DNA of 17,421 nt from positions 1-17,421 of the forward strand of contig JAGWVZ010000021.1 of the NCBI GenBank assembly GCA_018970625.1, read 5' to 3'. The first letter of the stretch is position 1. Each line of letters starts with the position of its first letter. This DNA comes from Myxococcales bacterium. Lineage in GTDB: Bacteria; Myxococcota; Bradymonadia; REDH01. Made by a program: the position numbers and the translations under genes. Positions 7,545-15,128 of the stretch are shown piece by piece. The notes beneath the pieces are model-generated. The model worked only from the letters and a program-made list of their open reading frames with translations, was not told the DNA's origin and did no database searches.

Positions 7545-7871
7545 ATGAATGAATATCAATACACGTCCACCGCCTGGCTTGTCTGGACTCAGCTGAGATA
7601 TTTTGTTGTCTGTCTGGTTTTGGGAATTTCAGGCGGAGCGCTGGCTGGTGAATTTTCCTTTCGGCTGGTTTATTGGCTTGCGCCAGAACTTTCTGAGCCA
7701 TGGTTCGATGTCTGGCACTGGGTTATTTTCATGCCGTTTGGCTTCTCTATTTGTTTATCGAGTTTGTATCTGGTAATTCGTTGTTTTCCTCAGCTTATGA
7801 CCGAGCAAACGCTCACAGAGGGAGAGCTGCGCAGACGGTACCGCCGGTACATGCGATATCGCAACCGGTGA
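7545..7871 (+). CDS. Small two-helix membrane protein, unknown
   Basis: No family is recognised for this 108-residue protein. The ATG at 7545 is chosen over an ATG at 7509 because GGAG lies five bases upstream. Two hydrophobic stretches are visible, about residues 18-46 (with Gly-rich LGISGGALAG) and 57-79 (WHWVIFMPFGFSICLSSLYL). They are joined by an acidic, Trp-containing loop (47-56) that would face the periplasm. The C-terminus is strongly basic (RRRYRRYMRYRNR, 96-108), so it should be cytoplasmic and could contact nucleic acid or anionic lipid. Codons are noticeably richer in T at the third position (TTT, ATT, TTG) than in the neighbouring genes, which hints at a different origin or weak expression. 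It is flanked by gene-poor stretches and converges with the Cys-rich lipoprotein gene. That the gene is real is supported by the ribosome-binding site and membrane pattern. Confidence 0.65.
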   Translation: MNEYQYTSTAWLVWTQLRYFVVCLVLGISGGALAGEFSFRLVYWLAPELSEPWFDVWHWVIFMPFGFSICLSSLYLVIRCFPQLMTEQTLTEGELRRRYRRYMRYRNR

Positions 7872-8065
7872 GTCTGTCGTCGCGAGGTAATGAGGGTGCC
7901 GCCGCTTGTACGACGTCATTTGTGCCCGGGGTGTGTTCGGGGAAGCCGGTGGGTCTGGGTTCATGGATGCTGCAGGTGTGGCGACTAAAGCGAGCAGTTC
8001 TCGGCGATTTATTTGCCACCTTTGCCGCCGCCGTTGCCTGAAACATGACCCCAAAAGGAGCGCTG

Positions 8066-8083
8066 CGAACCGGTTGCGGTTTG
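8066..8083 (-). terminator. Possible hairpin terminator after the Cys-rich lipoprotein gene
   Basis: Bases 8066-8072 pair with 8077-8083 around a GTTG loop (seven pairs, one G-T), starting three bases after the stop codon. On the minus strand a short CCTTTT follows about 15 bases later, so terminator strength is doubtful. The rest of the convergent gap 7872-8086 holds nothing else I recognise. Confidence 0.3.
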
Positions 8084-8086
8084 GAT

Positions 8087-9316
8087 TCAGGGCGCGACCG
8101 CCGGGACGCAGACGTTGATGCTCATGCCGCAGGCGTCGCAGCCAAAGTCCGGGTCGCGCGCGCACTCTGGCAGCACGGTGGTGTCGGGGCGGCAGGTGGT
8201 GCCGGCGGGACATTCACCAAGAGCACAATCGACGGCCGGATAGCAGCCGGTGGGCAGGGCGCCGAGCGCGTCATCGCCGCAGCCGGCGATCTGCCAGCGG
8301 CAGGCACTGTCGGCGTTGCAGGTGGATTCGGAATCGATATCGAGGCAACTGCCGGCCGAGACGCAGGTGCCCGCCCGGCAGAAGGTGTCTTCACCACCGC
8401 CGTCGCAGTCGGTGTTTTCGATGCACGCGCGACCCTCGCAGCTGCGAATAAAGCAGGCGTCCGTGGCCAGGCAGGCCCACGAACCACCCATGCAGGTGCA
8501 CTCTGTGGAAGCATACGTGGCACCGCAGCAGGACTCAGAGCCCCAGCTGCATTCAATCCCGGGTGTCAGCCCTTCGCAGCTCTCACCGATCGGCGGCTCG
8601 GCCGGGCAGCCGGAATCTTCGGCGGGTACACAGGTTCCACTCTCGCAAACCGTCACTTCGCCGCCGCCAATGCAATCGAAGTTGCTTGCGCACGCTCGGC
8701 CTTCGCAGCTGAGAATAAAGCAGGCGTCCGTCGCGAAACAGGCCCAGGTGCCATCGGCGCAGTCGCAGCCATACGACGGGTACGTGGTGCCACAGCAGGT
8801 CTCGGTGCCCCAGGAACAGTCCGCGGTTTCGGAGAGCTCGCCGCACGCGTCGCCGGTGCGCGGCTCGATGGCCGGGCATTCCACCTCTTCGACGGGCGCG
8901 CACAGGTACGTGGGGCCGCAATCTTCGGTGCAGATCCAGACGTCATTCTCGGCATCGCACGAGCACGACGACGGCGCGCATGCAGCGTCAGCCGAGAGAA
9001 CGCAGGCCAGACCCTCGGGGCAACCTTCGTCCGCACAGCCGCGAGGGCTTGGCTCGGTGCAGGCGCCGGGTGCCACGTCGGGGCCGGGTCCGCCATCTTC
9101 GGCAATGTCAGGGCGTTCGACGTCGGTCTGAATCTCAGTATCCTGTCCGACGTCCGGTTGTTCGACGTCGGTCTGGCCATCGGCGGTGGTGTCGGGCACC
9201 TCGGCATCGGTACCGGAATCGGCGCCGACTTCTTCCTCGACGGTTCCGCAGGCGGCAAACAGGGACAGGCTCAACAGGGCGGCGATCGTGACCGCGGGTG
9301 TGCGTAATTTCATCAT
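8087..9316 (-). CDS. Cys-rich surface lipoprotein with duplicated module
   Basis: This is a 409-residue predicted lipoprotein. Residues 8-20 are hydrophobic, and Cys23 in LFAAC is the likely lipidation site. The Phe at -3 is not ideal for a lipobox, so cleavage by signal peptidase I is not excluded. A long acidic linker (25-82) of Thr-Asp-Val-Glu-Gln-Pro-Asp type follows, common in surface proteins of this bacterial group. Then come a CPEGLAC element (99-105), two ~90-residue Cys-rich units (147-236 and 237-322), and a third Cys-rich part with SACRWQIAGC (337-346) and CPAGTTC (369-375). The many paired Cys residues imply an extracytoplasmic, disulfide-stabilised protein. Double ATG at 9316/9313 leaves a one-residue uncertainty. 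It lies 300 bases downstream of the LDLa-like gene on the same strand. Binding partner and function are unknown. Confidence 0.82.
   Translation of the reverse strand: MMKLRTPAVTIAALLSLSLFAACGTVEEEVGADSGTDAEVPDTTADGQTDVEQPDVGQDTEIQTDVERPDIAEDGGPGPDVAPGACTEPSPRGCADEGCPEGLACVLSADAACAPSSCSCDAENDVWICTEDCGPTYLCAPVEEVECPAIEPRTGDACGELSETADCSWGTETCCGTTYPSYGCDCADGTWACFATDACFILSCEGRACASNFDCIGGGEVTVCESGTCVPAEDSGCPAEPPIGESCEGLTPGIECSWGSESCCGATYASTECTCMGGSWACLATDACFIRSCEGRACIENTDCDGGGEDTFCRAGTCVSAGSCLDIDSESTCNADSACRWQIAGCGDDALGALPTGCYPAVDCALGECPAGTTCRPDTTVLPECARDPDFGCDACGMSINVCVPAVAP
8351..8878 (-). repeat. Tandem ~90-residue Cys-rich duplication
   Basis: Two consecutive units encode CPA-x-x-P-x-G-x-x-C, then CSWG-x-E(S/T)-CCG-(T/A)-TY, W-AC-(F/L)-ATDACFI and SCEGRAC in the same order. 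The DNA is also alike: a 19-base stretch at 8446-8464 recurs exactly at 8713-8731, 267 bases away (89 codons). The duplication is internal to the gene and in frame. Confidence 0.85.
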
Positions 9317-9616
9317 CGTGAATCTCGTGTGGTGCTTGTGTCTTGGGCTGCGTGATCGTGAATGGACAGATGTTGCTTTGCAAACATCGTTCCGTTCATC
9401 TCGAACCATGCACCACTGTGTAACAATGGTAAGAATAAGCTCATCAGCCCGGCCGCTACGTTCCGAACAAAGCGTAAACGACGGAGAATACGGCGGTGAA
9501 TGTCAGAAAACTGTCGATATGGGGATCCTGTGGGGTCAGAAATTGAAGAGTGAACAGCAACACCCAGTTTCGCACCGAAACTCGTTGTCGTGCCAGTTCA
9601 CCCTCCATGAATCAAA
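9317..9616. other. 300-base gap with two small inverted repeats
   Basis: No gene is seen on either strand. Two hairpins are visible. Bases 9566-9582 form a perfect 7-bp stem with a CAC loop, 34 bases past the stop of the LDLa-like gene; it may mark a transcript end but lacks a T-run on the minus strand. Bases 9369-9388 form an 8-bp stem with one bulged A, in the region expected to hold the promoter of the downstream lipoprotein gene. I found no convincing -35/-10 pair here. Confidence 0.35.
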
Positions 9617-10948
9617 TCAGCGACCCTCGCAGGACAGTTCGTCTTCGCCCCCTTCGCAATCCTCGGTACCATCGCATCGCAATGCAGAGGAAATGCGCTC
9701 GCGCGGAGAACAAACGAAGAACGCGCAGTCGAGCTCGTCGCTGCCGTCTTCACAGTCGGCATTGCCATCGCAGCGAGCGTAACGCGCGATCTCCCGACCG
9801 GAGTCCGTGCAGGTGAATCGCTCGGTGCATCGTCGAACCAGCTCGTCGTCGCCGTTCGGGCAGTCCCGTACGTCATCGCACAGCTGATCGTACCCGATGC
9901 TGCTGCCATCGGCGCAGGTGTAGGTGCTGCAGTTGAGTTCGTCGTCGCCGGCCGGGCAGTCATTGACGCCGTCGCAGGTCTGTCGTCCAGCAACGCTGGT
10001 GAGGCCGTCGGCGCAGCTGAAATTACCCGCGCAGCGCGCAGCATCTTCGTCGCTGCCGTCCAGACATTCTGCCGCTCCGTCACACACGTTGATGGCGGGA
10101 ATGGTTCTGCCGTTGGTGCAAACAAACCGGCTACACTCGGCTTCGTCCTCACTCTCAAGGCAGTCGGGGGTACCGTCACAGCGTTGCGAGAGCGGAATTT
10201 CTTCGCCGTTGTTGCAGGTGAACGATGGGAAGCATTCGTTCACGAGCTCGTCGGCGCCAGTGCTGCAGTCGAGCGTTTCGTCGCAGAGCTGCCCGGCGAC
10301 AATGGGAACGGTGGTATCGGGGCAGACCCAGGATACACAGTTGAGCTCGTCGGTGCCGTCGGCGCATTTGGCGGAGAGGTCACAGAGGTCCCAGTCAAAA
10401 TAACGCCCTGCACCGTCTGCGCAGGTGTTCACGCTCTCGCAGATTTCGTCGGTTTCGTCGCCACCACCGGTGCAGTTTTCTTCACCATCGCAGAGCTGCG
10501 AGACGGGAATCCAGTTGACGGTGGTGGGGCAGATGAAGCCGCGACAGTTGCGCTCGTCGGTGGCATCATCGCAGTCGGGGATGCCGTCGCAGATTTGTTC
10601 GGCGGCGAGCGCCTGCGTACATGCGGATGGAATCCCGGTGCCCCGGTTGCCACCATCGGGTCCGTTGCCGGCGTCCTGTCCTTCGGGGACCGAGCTGCCA
10701 TCGGAGTCAGGGCTGTCGATCGCGTCGGAGTCGAGCGAGGCATCAGAATCGCTGCCTTCGCTGGTTCCTATGGCATCGCTGTCATGGTCAGGTGGAAAAC
10801 CTGAATCAAGCGAGTCGTCGGAACCTCCTCCCGATGCACCGTCCGAGTCATAAAATCCGTCGAGCGAGGCGTCACCGACACCGCACGCGACAAGGGTAAC
10901 GAAGAGGAATGAGGTGATTGTCAGGCGCGCGAAGTGATTGTTTTTCAT
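9617..10948 (-). CDS. Lipoprotein with ten four-Cys LDLa-like repeats
   Basis: This is a 443-residue predicted surface lipoprotein. Residues 12-21 are hydrophobic and the lipobox LVAC gives Cys22. A Ser/Asp/Gly-rich linker (25-107) precedes ten repeats of the LDL-receptor class A type (110-440). Each ends in the diagnostic CDG-x-x-DC-x-x-x-x-DE-x-x-C segment. In LDLa domains the Asp and Glu residues of that segment hold calcium; they are complete in seven repeats, with Glu, Asn or Lys replacing one Asp in repeats 6, 2 and 3. Every repeat has exactly four cysteines, not six, with the last pair of the CDG segment always six residues apart. The ATG at 10948 overlaps the TGA of the preceding gene (ATGA), implying translational coupling; an in-frame ATG at 10960 is an alternative. 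Eukaryotic LDLa domains bind ligands in a calcium-dependent way; here the ligand is unknown. Confidence 0.88.
   Translation of the reverse strand: MKNNHFARLTITSFLFVTLVACGVGDASLDGFYDSDGASGGGSDDSLDSGFPPDHDSDAIGTSEGSDSDASLDSDAIDSPDSDGSSVPEGQDAGNGPDGGNRGTGIPSACTQALAAEQICDGIPDCDDATDERNCRGFICPTTVNWIPVSQLCDGEENCTGGGDETDEICESVNTCADGAGRYFDWDLCDLSAKCADGTDELNCVSWVCPDTTVPIVAGQLCDETLDCSTGADELVNECFPSFTCNNGEEIPLSQRCDGTPDCLESEDEAECSRFVCTNGRTIPAINVCDGAAECLDGSDEDAARCAGNFSCADGLTSVAGRQTCDGVNDCPAGDDELNCSTYTCADGSSIGYDQLCDDVRDCPNGDDELVRRCTERFTCTDSGREIARYARCDGNADCEDGSDELDCAFFVCSPRERISSALRCDGTEDCEGGEDELSCEGR
9629..10621 (-). repeat. Array of ten LDLa-like units
   Basis: The units begin at Cys residues 110, 140, 176, 209, 245, 277, 312, 345, 380 and 413 and end at 135, 170, 204, 239, 272, 306, 340, 374, 408 and 440. 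Unit length is 26-34 residues with linkers of only four or five residues. The DNA is diverged between units, so the array is old rather than recently amplified. Confidence 0.88.
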
Positions 10949-12474
10949 GTGGATTCGCATGCATCACCAATGCCGTTGCGATTGGCATCGCGTTGGTCGG
11001 GGTTTGAGACGTCCGCGCAATTGTCGAGCTGATTCGGTACAGCATCGCCATCACGATCGGTGTCGCATGCATCTCCCGCGCCATCGCGGTCGAGATCGAC
11101 CTGAGACGGGTTGAACGCCGAGATGCAGTTGTCGAGTGAATCGACGACATTGTCGCGGTCCCGGTCTGGGGATGAGCAACGACCACGTTGGCAGCGGAGT
11201 GACGCACAGTCGGTGTCCCGGTTGCAGGTTTGACCGGCGGCGCAGGTCGAGCAGGACGAACCCCCGCAGTCGATGTCGGTTTCGCCCGGGTCGCGGGTGA
11301 AATTGTTGCAGGGCAGCAGCGCGCACTTGACGTCGCCGCGCTCGGTGCACGTCCACTGCGAGAAGGGCGCGCAAACGTCGCCAGGCGCCGCGATCAGCGC
11401 TCCGCAGCCCCCACACTCGTTGGACTCTGTGCCACCAAGGCAGTTGCCTGTGCCATCTGGCAGGCAGGTGATGATGCCGCGGGTACACGAGCCGCAGGAC
11501 TCGCCAGCGAGCACGGGTTCGCCGTTCAGCAGGCAGGTGGCGAGCTCGTTCTGGCACTCCACGGTGTCGGCGCTGGCGCATACAACGGTGGCACCGTTGC
11601 CGCAGTCGGTTCCCGGCTCACGCGTCAGGGTGGAGCAGCCGCCACAGGCGTTGGGGGAGTCATTCTGGCAGGTCAGCTGGCCATTCTCTCCGCACTGCTG
11701 CTGGCCTGAACAGCCGCACGCATCACCGACTGCGCCGTCCAGGGCGCCGCAGCCGCCGCATTCGTTGACGAGGAACGACTCCCCGACGCAGCGGATCTGT
11801 TCGGGGCCGTTGCAGACGATTCGCCCGCCGCCGCAGGGTCCGCACGGTGCCCCGGGTTGTTCGTCAAGTGGTTGATCACCGCCGCATTCGTTGGTGGTGG
11901 GTGGAAAGCAGGCGGTTGTCTGCAGGGAGGCACAACGCACAATACCCGGGCTGTCATCGGGCAATGTGCAGGGCGTGCCTGTTGTTGAAGGGCGGTCGTC
12001 ACTATCGGTAAGCTGGCCGCATCCACCGCAGGCGTTTGTGATTTCGGTCTCGTTGCACGTCATGAGACCATCCAGACACGCCCACGTGCCGCCGCAGTTG
12101 CCGCAGGTCTCTCCCTCGACGCCAGGCAGCGCGCCGCATCCGCCACAGGCGTTGGGTACGGACTCTCCGATACAGGTGAGCGCACCATCCAGCCCACAGA
12201 CCAGCGTGCCTTCACACCCGCAGCTGTCGCCTTCGCGAGAGGTTACTCCTTCGACGAGCTGTTCTTCGCCCGTGCGACAGCGTGCAAACGCGTCGTCCAC
12301 GTCGGCGACGGCATCGGCACCTGCATCGTTTGCGGCGCCGACATCTGGCGCGTCGGCTGCAGCGAGCAGCGCCTCCCCGGTGTCGAGGTCGCTGAACAGC
12401 AGACACGCTGCCAGTTGGCTGACGAGGAGAAGGACGCCAGAGGAGACCGTCAGAGAGCGGATAGAGATCGTCAT
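10945..12474 (-). CDS. Cys-rich lipoprotein with CGGC blocks and TSP3 repeats
   Basis: This is a 509-residue predicted lipoprotein. The ATG at 12474 is chosen because hydrophobic residues 8-21 and the lipobox LAAC (Cys24) then sit at the N-terminus; an upstream ATG at 12579 would add 35 residues with no signal character. An Ala/Asp-rich linker (33-63) leads to six blocks beginning N-(A/E)-C-G-G (108, 147, 196, 237, 275, 352), each about 30-80 residues with regularly spaced Cys pairs. Next is GETDIDCGG...CASLRCQRGRC (397-433), a Cys-rich element common in myxobacterial surface proteins. Two thrombospondin type 3 calcium repeats end the protein (437-470 and 471-506: D-x-D-x-D-x-V/A, LDNC, NP-x-Q, G-D-A-C). 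It is first in the lipoprotein group, divergent from pyrC, and its stop overlaps the LDLa-like gene's start. It is probably a calcium-stiffened stalk or adhesin-like surface component; the function is not established. Confidence 0.85.
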   Translation of the reverse strand: MTISIRSLTVSSGVLLLVSQLAACLLFSDLDTGEALLAAADAPDVGAANDAGADAVADVDDAFARCRTGEEQLVEGVTSREGDSCGCEGTLVCGLDGALTCIGESVPNACGGCGALPGVEGETCGNCGGTWACLDGLMTCNETEITNACGGCGQLTDSDDRPSTTGTPCTLPDDSPGIVRCASLQTTACFPPTTNECGGDQPLDEQPGAPCGPCGGGRIVCNGPEQIRCVGESFLVNECGGCGALDGAVGDACGCSGQQQCGENGQLTCQNDSPNACGGCSTLTREPGTDCGNGATVVCASADTVECQNELATCLLNGEPVLAGESCGSCTRGIITCLPDGTGNCLGGTESNECGGCGALIAAPGDVCAPFSQWTCTERGDVKCALLPCNNFTRDPGETDIDCGGSSCSTCAAGQTCNRDTDCASLRCQRGRCSSPDRDRDNVVDSLDNCISAFNPSQVDLDRDGAGDACDTDRDGDAVPNQLDNCADVSNPDQRDANRNGIGDACEST

Positions 12475-12542
12475 GAGACCATGCTCGAATGCTGCCGACC
12501 CGGCCAAACCGTCGGTATTGGGGGGCTGTTTGTAACGCGCCG

Positions 12543-12570
12543 ACCATATCAGTCTCTGTCGTCGGTGCAA
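12543..12570 (-). promoter_or_regulatory. Candidate promoter for the Cys-rich lipoprotein operon
   Basis: On the minus strand TTGCAC (12565-12570) and TATGGT (12543-12548) are separated by 16 bases. Transcription would start near 12536, about 60 bases before the chosen ATG. It is divergent from the pyrC -10 at 12617. Confidence 0.4.
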
Positions 12571-12616
12571 CTGAGACATGGTCTGGAATGTTAGCGCGTG
12601 CGGCCATGCTGGACCG

Positions 12617-12622
12617 TATAGT
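12617..12622 (+). promoter_or_regulatory. Candidate pyrC -10 box
   Basis: TATAGT is a five-of-six match to the -10 consensus, but no good -35 lies 16-18 bases upstream. A start near 12629 would put the hairpin leader (12638-12693) at the very 5' end of the message. Confidence 0.35.
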
Positions 12623-12637
12623 ATGGTGCAGCTAGAA

Positions 12638-12693
12638 ACTGCCGCCGCTGCTGACGCGAACCGCCGCCCTGCAAGACGGTGGATTTCGGCAGT
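12638..12693 (+). promoter_or_regulatory. Structured pyrC leader, attenuator-like
   Basis: An outer 7-bp stem ACTGCCG (12638-12644) / CGGCAGT (12687-12693) encloses an inner hairpin CCGCCG (12661-12666) / CGGTGG (12677-12682) with a ten-base loop. A pyrimidine-rich, T-heavy tract (12694-12714) follows, and the pyrC ATG is 31 bases past the outer stem. The inner hairpin core recurs upstream of the OPT gene. This looks like a folded leader that could control transcription or translation; no known riboswitch class is recognised. Confidence 0.4.
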
Positions 12694-12723
12694 GCTTCTT
12701 TGTTGTTTTCCCCAGAAATGTGT

Positions 12724-14079
12724 ATGTCACACCGAATCCTGATTCGAAACGCCGATGTTGTTCTTCCTTCGGGAGTAGAGCGAACCGATGTGCTCGTGGT
12801 TGGAACCCGGATTGCGTCGGTGGGTGCACCGGCCGGCACGCAGGCCGATGAGGTGATCGATGCCACAGGCCTTGTGCTGATGCCTGGCGTGGTGGATGAT
12901 CAGGTGCATTTTCGCGACCCGGGACTGACCCACAAGGAGGACCTGTATACAGCGACCCGCGCGTGTGCGAAGGGTGGGGTTACGTCGTTTCTGGAGATGC
13001 CGAATACCAATCCCACCACGACGTCTCAGGCGGCGCTGGAGGCCAAGCTGGCGCTTGGGAAGCATAAAAGCATTGTCAATTACGGATTTTATGTGGGTGC
13101 GACGCCACAGAATGTGACGGAGCTGAAATTCGCGCACCGAACCCCGGGCATCAAGATTTTCATTGGTTCCAGTACCGGCGATTTGCTGGTTGATGAGCAG
13201 GACGCGCTGGAGCGCATTTTCGCTGAAACCACGCTCCCCATTTGTGCGCACTGTGAAGACGAAACCACGGTGCGTGCCAACAAGGCTCGCCTGGGCGATA
13301 ACCTCACCATTCACGATCATTCCCGCATTCGGAATGTGGAAGCGGCTGTCATCGCCACCAATCGCGCGATTGACCTGTCGTGGCGCCACAAACACAATTT
13401 TCATGTGTTGCATGTATCGACCGGCGCCGAAGCCGATATTCTGAAAACGACGCACGAATATATTACGTCGGAAATCTGTCTGCACCACGTATTCTTTACG
13501 GTAGATGACTATGATCGGCTGGGTTCGCGTATTCAGATGAACCCGTCGATTAAACATCGGGCCGATGTGGAACGTCTGTGGCAGGCGCTGCAGGAAGGAA
13601 CCATTCAGGTAATTGCGACTGACCACGCACCCCATACACTGGAAGAAAAGGCACAGCCTTATCCGAAGAGCCCTTCGGGATTGCCGGCGGTAGAAAACTC
13701 GCTCGCGCTGATGCTCAACGAAGTGAACCGCGGTCGGGTGACTCTTTCGCAGGTTGCTGGCTGGATGTGCGACGCGCCCGCTCGCGTGTGGAATCTTCTG
13801 GGCAAAGGCCGAATTGCCGAGGGATTTGATGCCGACCTGGTGCTGGTGGACATGAACCTGAAGCAGACGATTCGGGATGCCGAGCAGGAGACGAAGACGA
13901 AGTGGTCACCATGGGATGGCACCGAGCTGCAGGGTTGGGCGGTGCGCACCTTTGTGATGGGGCGCGAGGTATTTCATTATGGCAAGGTGCTCGACCAGCA
14001 TCGCGGCACCGAGATTGAGTTTGATCTGAAGCTGGGCGGTTATCGTGGTACCGCGAATGGCGGTACAGCGCGCAGCTGA
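12724..14079 (+). CDS. pyrC: Dihydroorotase, type I
   Basis: This enzyme interconverts N-carbamoyl-aspartate and dihydroorotate in pyrimidine synthesis, in the cytoplasm. The 451 residues cover the amidohydrolase barrel. Visible features are [18 protein letters not shown] (56-73), FLEMPNTNP (89-97), [11 protein letters not shown] with Lys144, CAHCEDE with His176, [10 protein letters not shown] with His227 and His230, and the catalytic Asp300 in ATDHAPH. The first His of the usual H-x-H metal motif is Gln60 here, with His62 retained. The same DDQVHF form occurs in the Bacteroidetes-type dihydroorotases (for example that of Porphyromonas gingivalis), so this is a known subfamily rather than a broken enzyme. 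The ATG at 12724 is chosen because [13 protein letters not shown] is the usual N-terminus; in-frame ATGs at 12718 and 12679 exist, and no strong ribosome-binding site marks any of them. A hairpin leader precedes the gene. Confidence 0.93.
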   Translation: MSHRILIRNADVVLPSGVERTDVLVVGTRIASVGAPAGTQADEVIDATGLVLMPGVVDDQVHFRDPGLTHKEDLYTATRACAKGGVTSFLEMPNTNPTTTSQAALEAKLALGKHKSIVNYGFYVGATPQNVTELKFAHRTPGIKIFIGSSTGDLLVDEQDALERIFAETTLPICAHCEDETTVRANKARLGDNLTIHDHSRIRNVEAAVIATNRAIDLSWRHKHNFHVLHVSTGAEADILKTTHEYITSEICLHHVFFTVDDYDRLGSRIQMNPSIKHRADVERLWQALQEGTIQVIATDHAPHTLEEKAQPYPKSPSGLPAVENSLALMLNEVNRGRVTLSQVAGWMCDAPARVWNLLGKGRIAEGFDADLVLVDMNLKQTIRDAEQETKTKWSPWDGTELQGWAVRTFVMGREVFHYGKVLDQHRGTEIEFDLKLGGYRGTANGGTARS

Positions 14080-14218
14080 GGCAGACAAAGTCCTTACATT
14101 CCTTCGGGTTTCCTGTTAGTTCCACCGGGTCGCCTGCGTTTGATTGACATGCAGGATTCTCGGCCACCTGTTCTTTGAGGCAGGTGATTCAGGACAATCA
14201 TGCAGGAAGGAGTCCATC

Positions 14219-14893
14219 ATGCGAAATCTCGTCTCTGGCATTACGTCTGCATCGATGCTGGTCGTGTTGCTGTCTTCACCGGCCCAAGCTCAGGACGTTG
14301 GCTCTACCGACCCTCAAACGGCGCCCGCCGAGGAGAGCGGTTATGGAAACGTCGATATTTATGAGGCAGGTCGATTCCGCATGCGTGACAAGCGGAATTA
14401 CGAGAACCTGATTATTCTCGGGCCGACCATTTTGCCGCCAGGTCTGAATGTGCGCTATGATCGGGGCCTGAGTGACCGGATTTCGCTGGTTGTTGGTGCT
14501 GGGTACGGTGCGATTGGTGCCAAGGACGGAGAGGTCGCCTCGGGCTTTTCCAGTATTCGCGGGCTTGTGGGCATGAACTGGCAGCCGATCGGCAATGGTA
14601 TGCACGGCTTCTATCTGGGTCCCCGTGTTCGGGTGAACCACTTTAGCGTCAAGGTTTCGGGCGATGGTGATACAGCCAATGGGTCGATCACCACACTGGG
14701 TGTAGCCGCTGTTGTTGGATATCGCTGGATTTGGGACCCGGGATTTTCACTGGGGCTGGGCCTTGGAGGCCAGTACTATGCGGCCGTGAGTCAGACAAAT
14801 GGCCGCGATGCGGAAGGGAATGAGGTCGAGGCTGACTTTAACTTTGACGGCTTCTTTCCGGCGATTGAATTCACGCTCGGTTGGGCGTTCTGA
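14219..14893 (+). CDS. Outer-membrane beta-barrel protein
   Basis: This is a 224-residue protein with a signal peptide: hydrophobic core 7-19, then a PAQA cleavage site after residue 24. After a short linker the chain alternates polar and hydrophobic residues as in beta strands, with Gly and aromatic residues at strand ends (NVRYDRGLSDRISLVVGAGYGA, GFYLGPRVRVNHFSV and VGYRWIWDPGFSLGLGLGGQYYAA are not quoted further). It ends in LGWAF, and a C-terminal Phe is the recognition signal for the outer-membrane insertion machinery. An 8- to 10-strand barrel of the OmpA/OmpW/DUF3575-like size is likely. The ATG at 14219 has an excellent ribosome-binding site, GGAAGGAG, six bases upstream. A perfect -35 TTGACA lies at 14144-14149 without a good -10. 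It lies 139 bases after pyrC with no functional link evident. Specific substrate or role is unknown. Confidence 0.8.
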   Translation: MRNLVSGITSASMLVVLLSSPAQAQDVGSTDPQTAPAEESGYGNVDIYEAGRFRMRDKRNYENLIILGPTILPPGLNVRYDRGLSDRISLVVGAGYGAIGAKDGEVASGFSSIRGLVGMNWQPIGNGMHGFYLGPRVRVNHFSVKVSGDGDTANGSITTLGVAAVVGYRWIWDPGFSLGLGLGGQYYAAVSQTNGRDAEGNEVEADFNFDGFFPAIEFTLGWAF

Positions 14894-14909
14894 GCATGAG
14901 CAATCGACG

Positions 14910-14930
14910 AGTCGCGAGCAGGTAGCGACT
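14910..14930 (+). terminator. Possible terminator after the barrel gene
   Basis: AGTCGC (14910-14915) and GCGACT (14925-14930) form a 6-bp stem with a nine-base loop, 16 bases past the stop. Flanking AGCAT (14893-14897) and ATGCT (14932-14936) could extend it. No T-run follows, so support is weak. Confidence 0.3.
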
Positions 14931-15128
14931 TATGCTGCGCTGAGTCCGGGCTGGCGTCAGCGATGTGTGCCATGATTTGCCGAGGCGGTCATATCAGTGT
15001 CCGGCTCTGCGGTCAGCGTGACACGTCGTGGTTGTTCTGCCTGTGCAACGGATGCTTCGGTGTGGTGAAATTTCGCTGTTCAGGACACGTGTGACGGCAC
15101 TGCGTACGGGGACGCTCGTGCGGATGTG

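Noticed and set aside
8045..9307. 420-residue plus-strand open frame opposite the Cys-rich lipoprotein
   Set aside because: It is a Gly/Ala-rich shadow of the duplicated Cys-rich gene. The minus-strand product has a signal peptide and ordered Cys repeats.
9629..10621. CRISPR-like regular repeat pattern
   Set aside because: The regular spacing is at protein level (LDLa-like units); the DNA of the units is diverged and lies in one continuous reading frame.
14148..14207. Nine-base direct repeat CATGCAGGA (14148-14156 and 14199-14207)
   Set aside because: It is short, and the second copy overlaps the ribosome-binding region of the barrel gene. No flanking mobile element or known operator.
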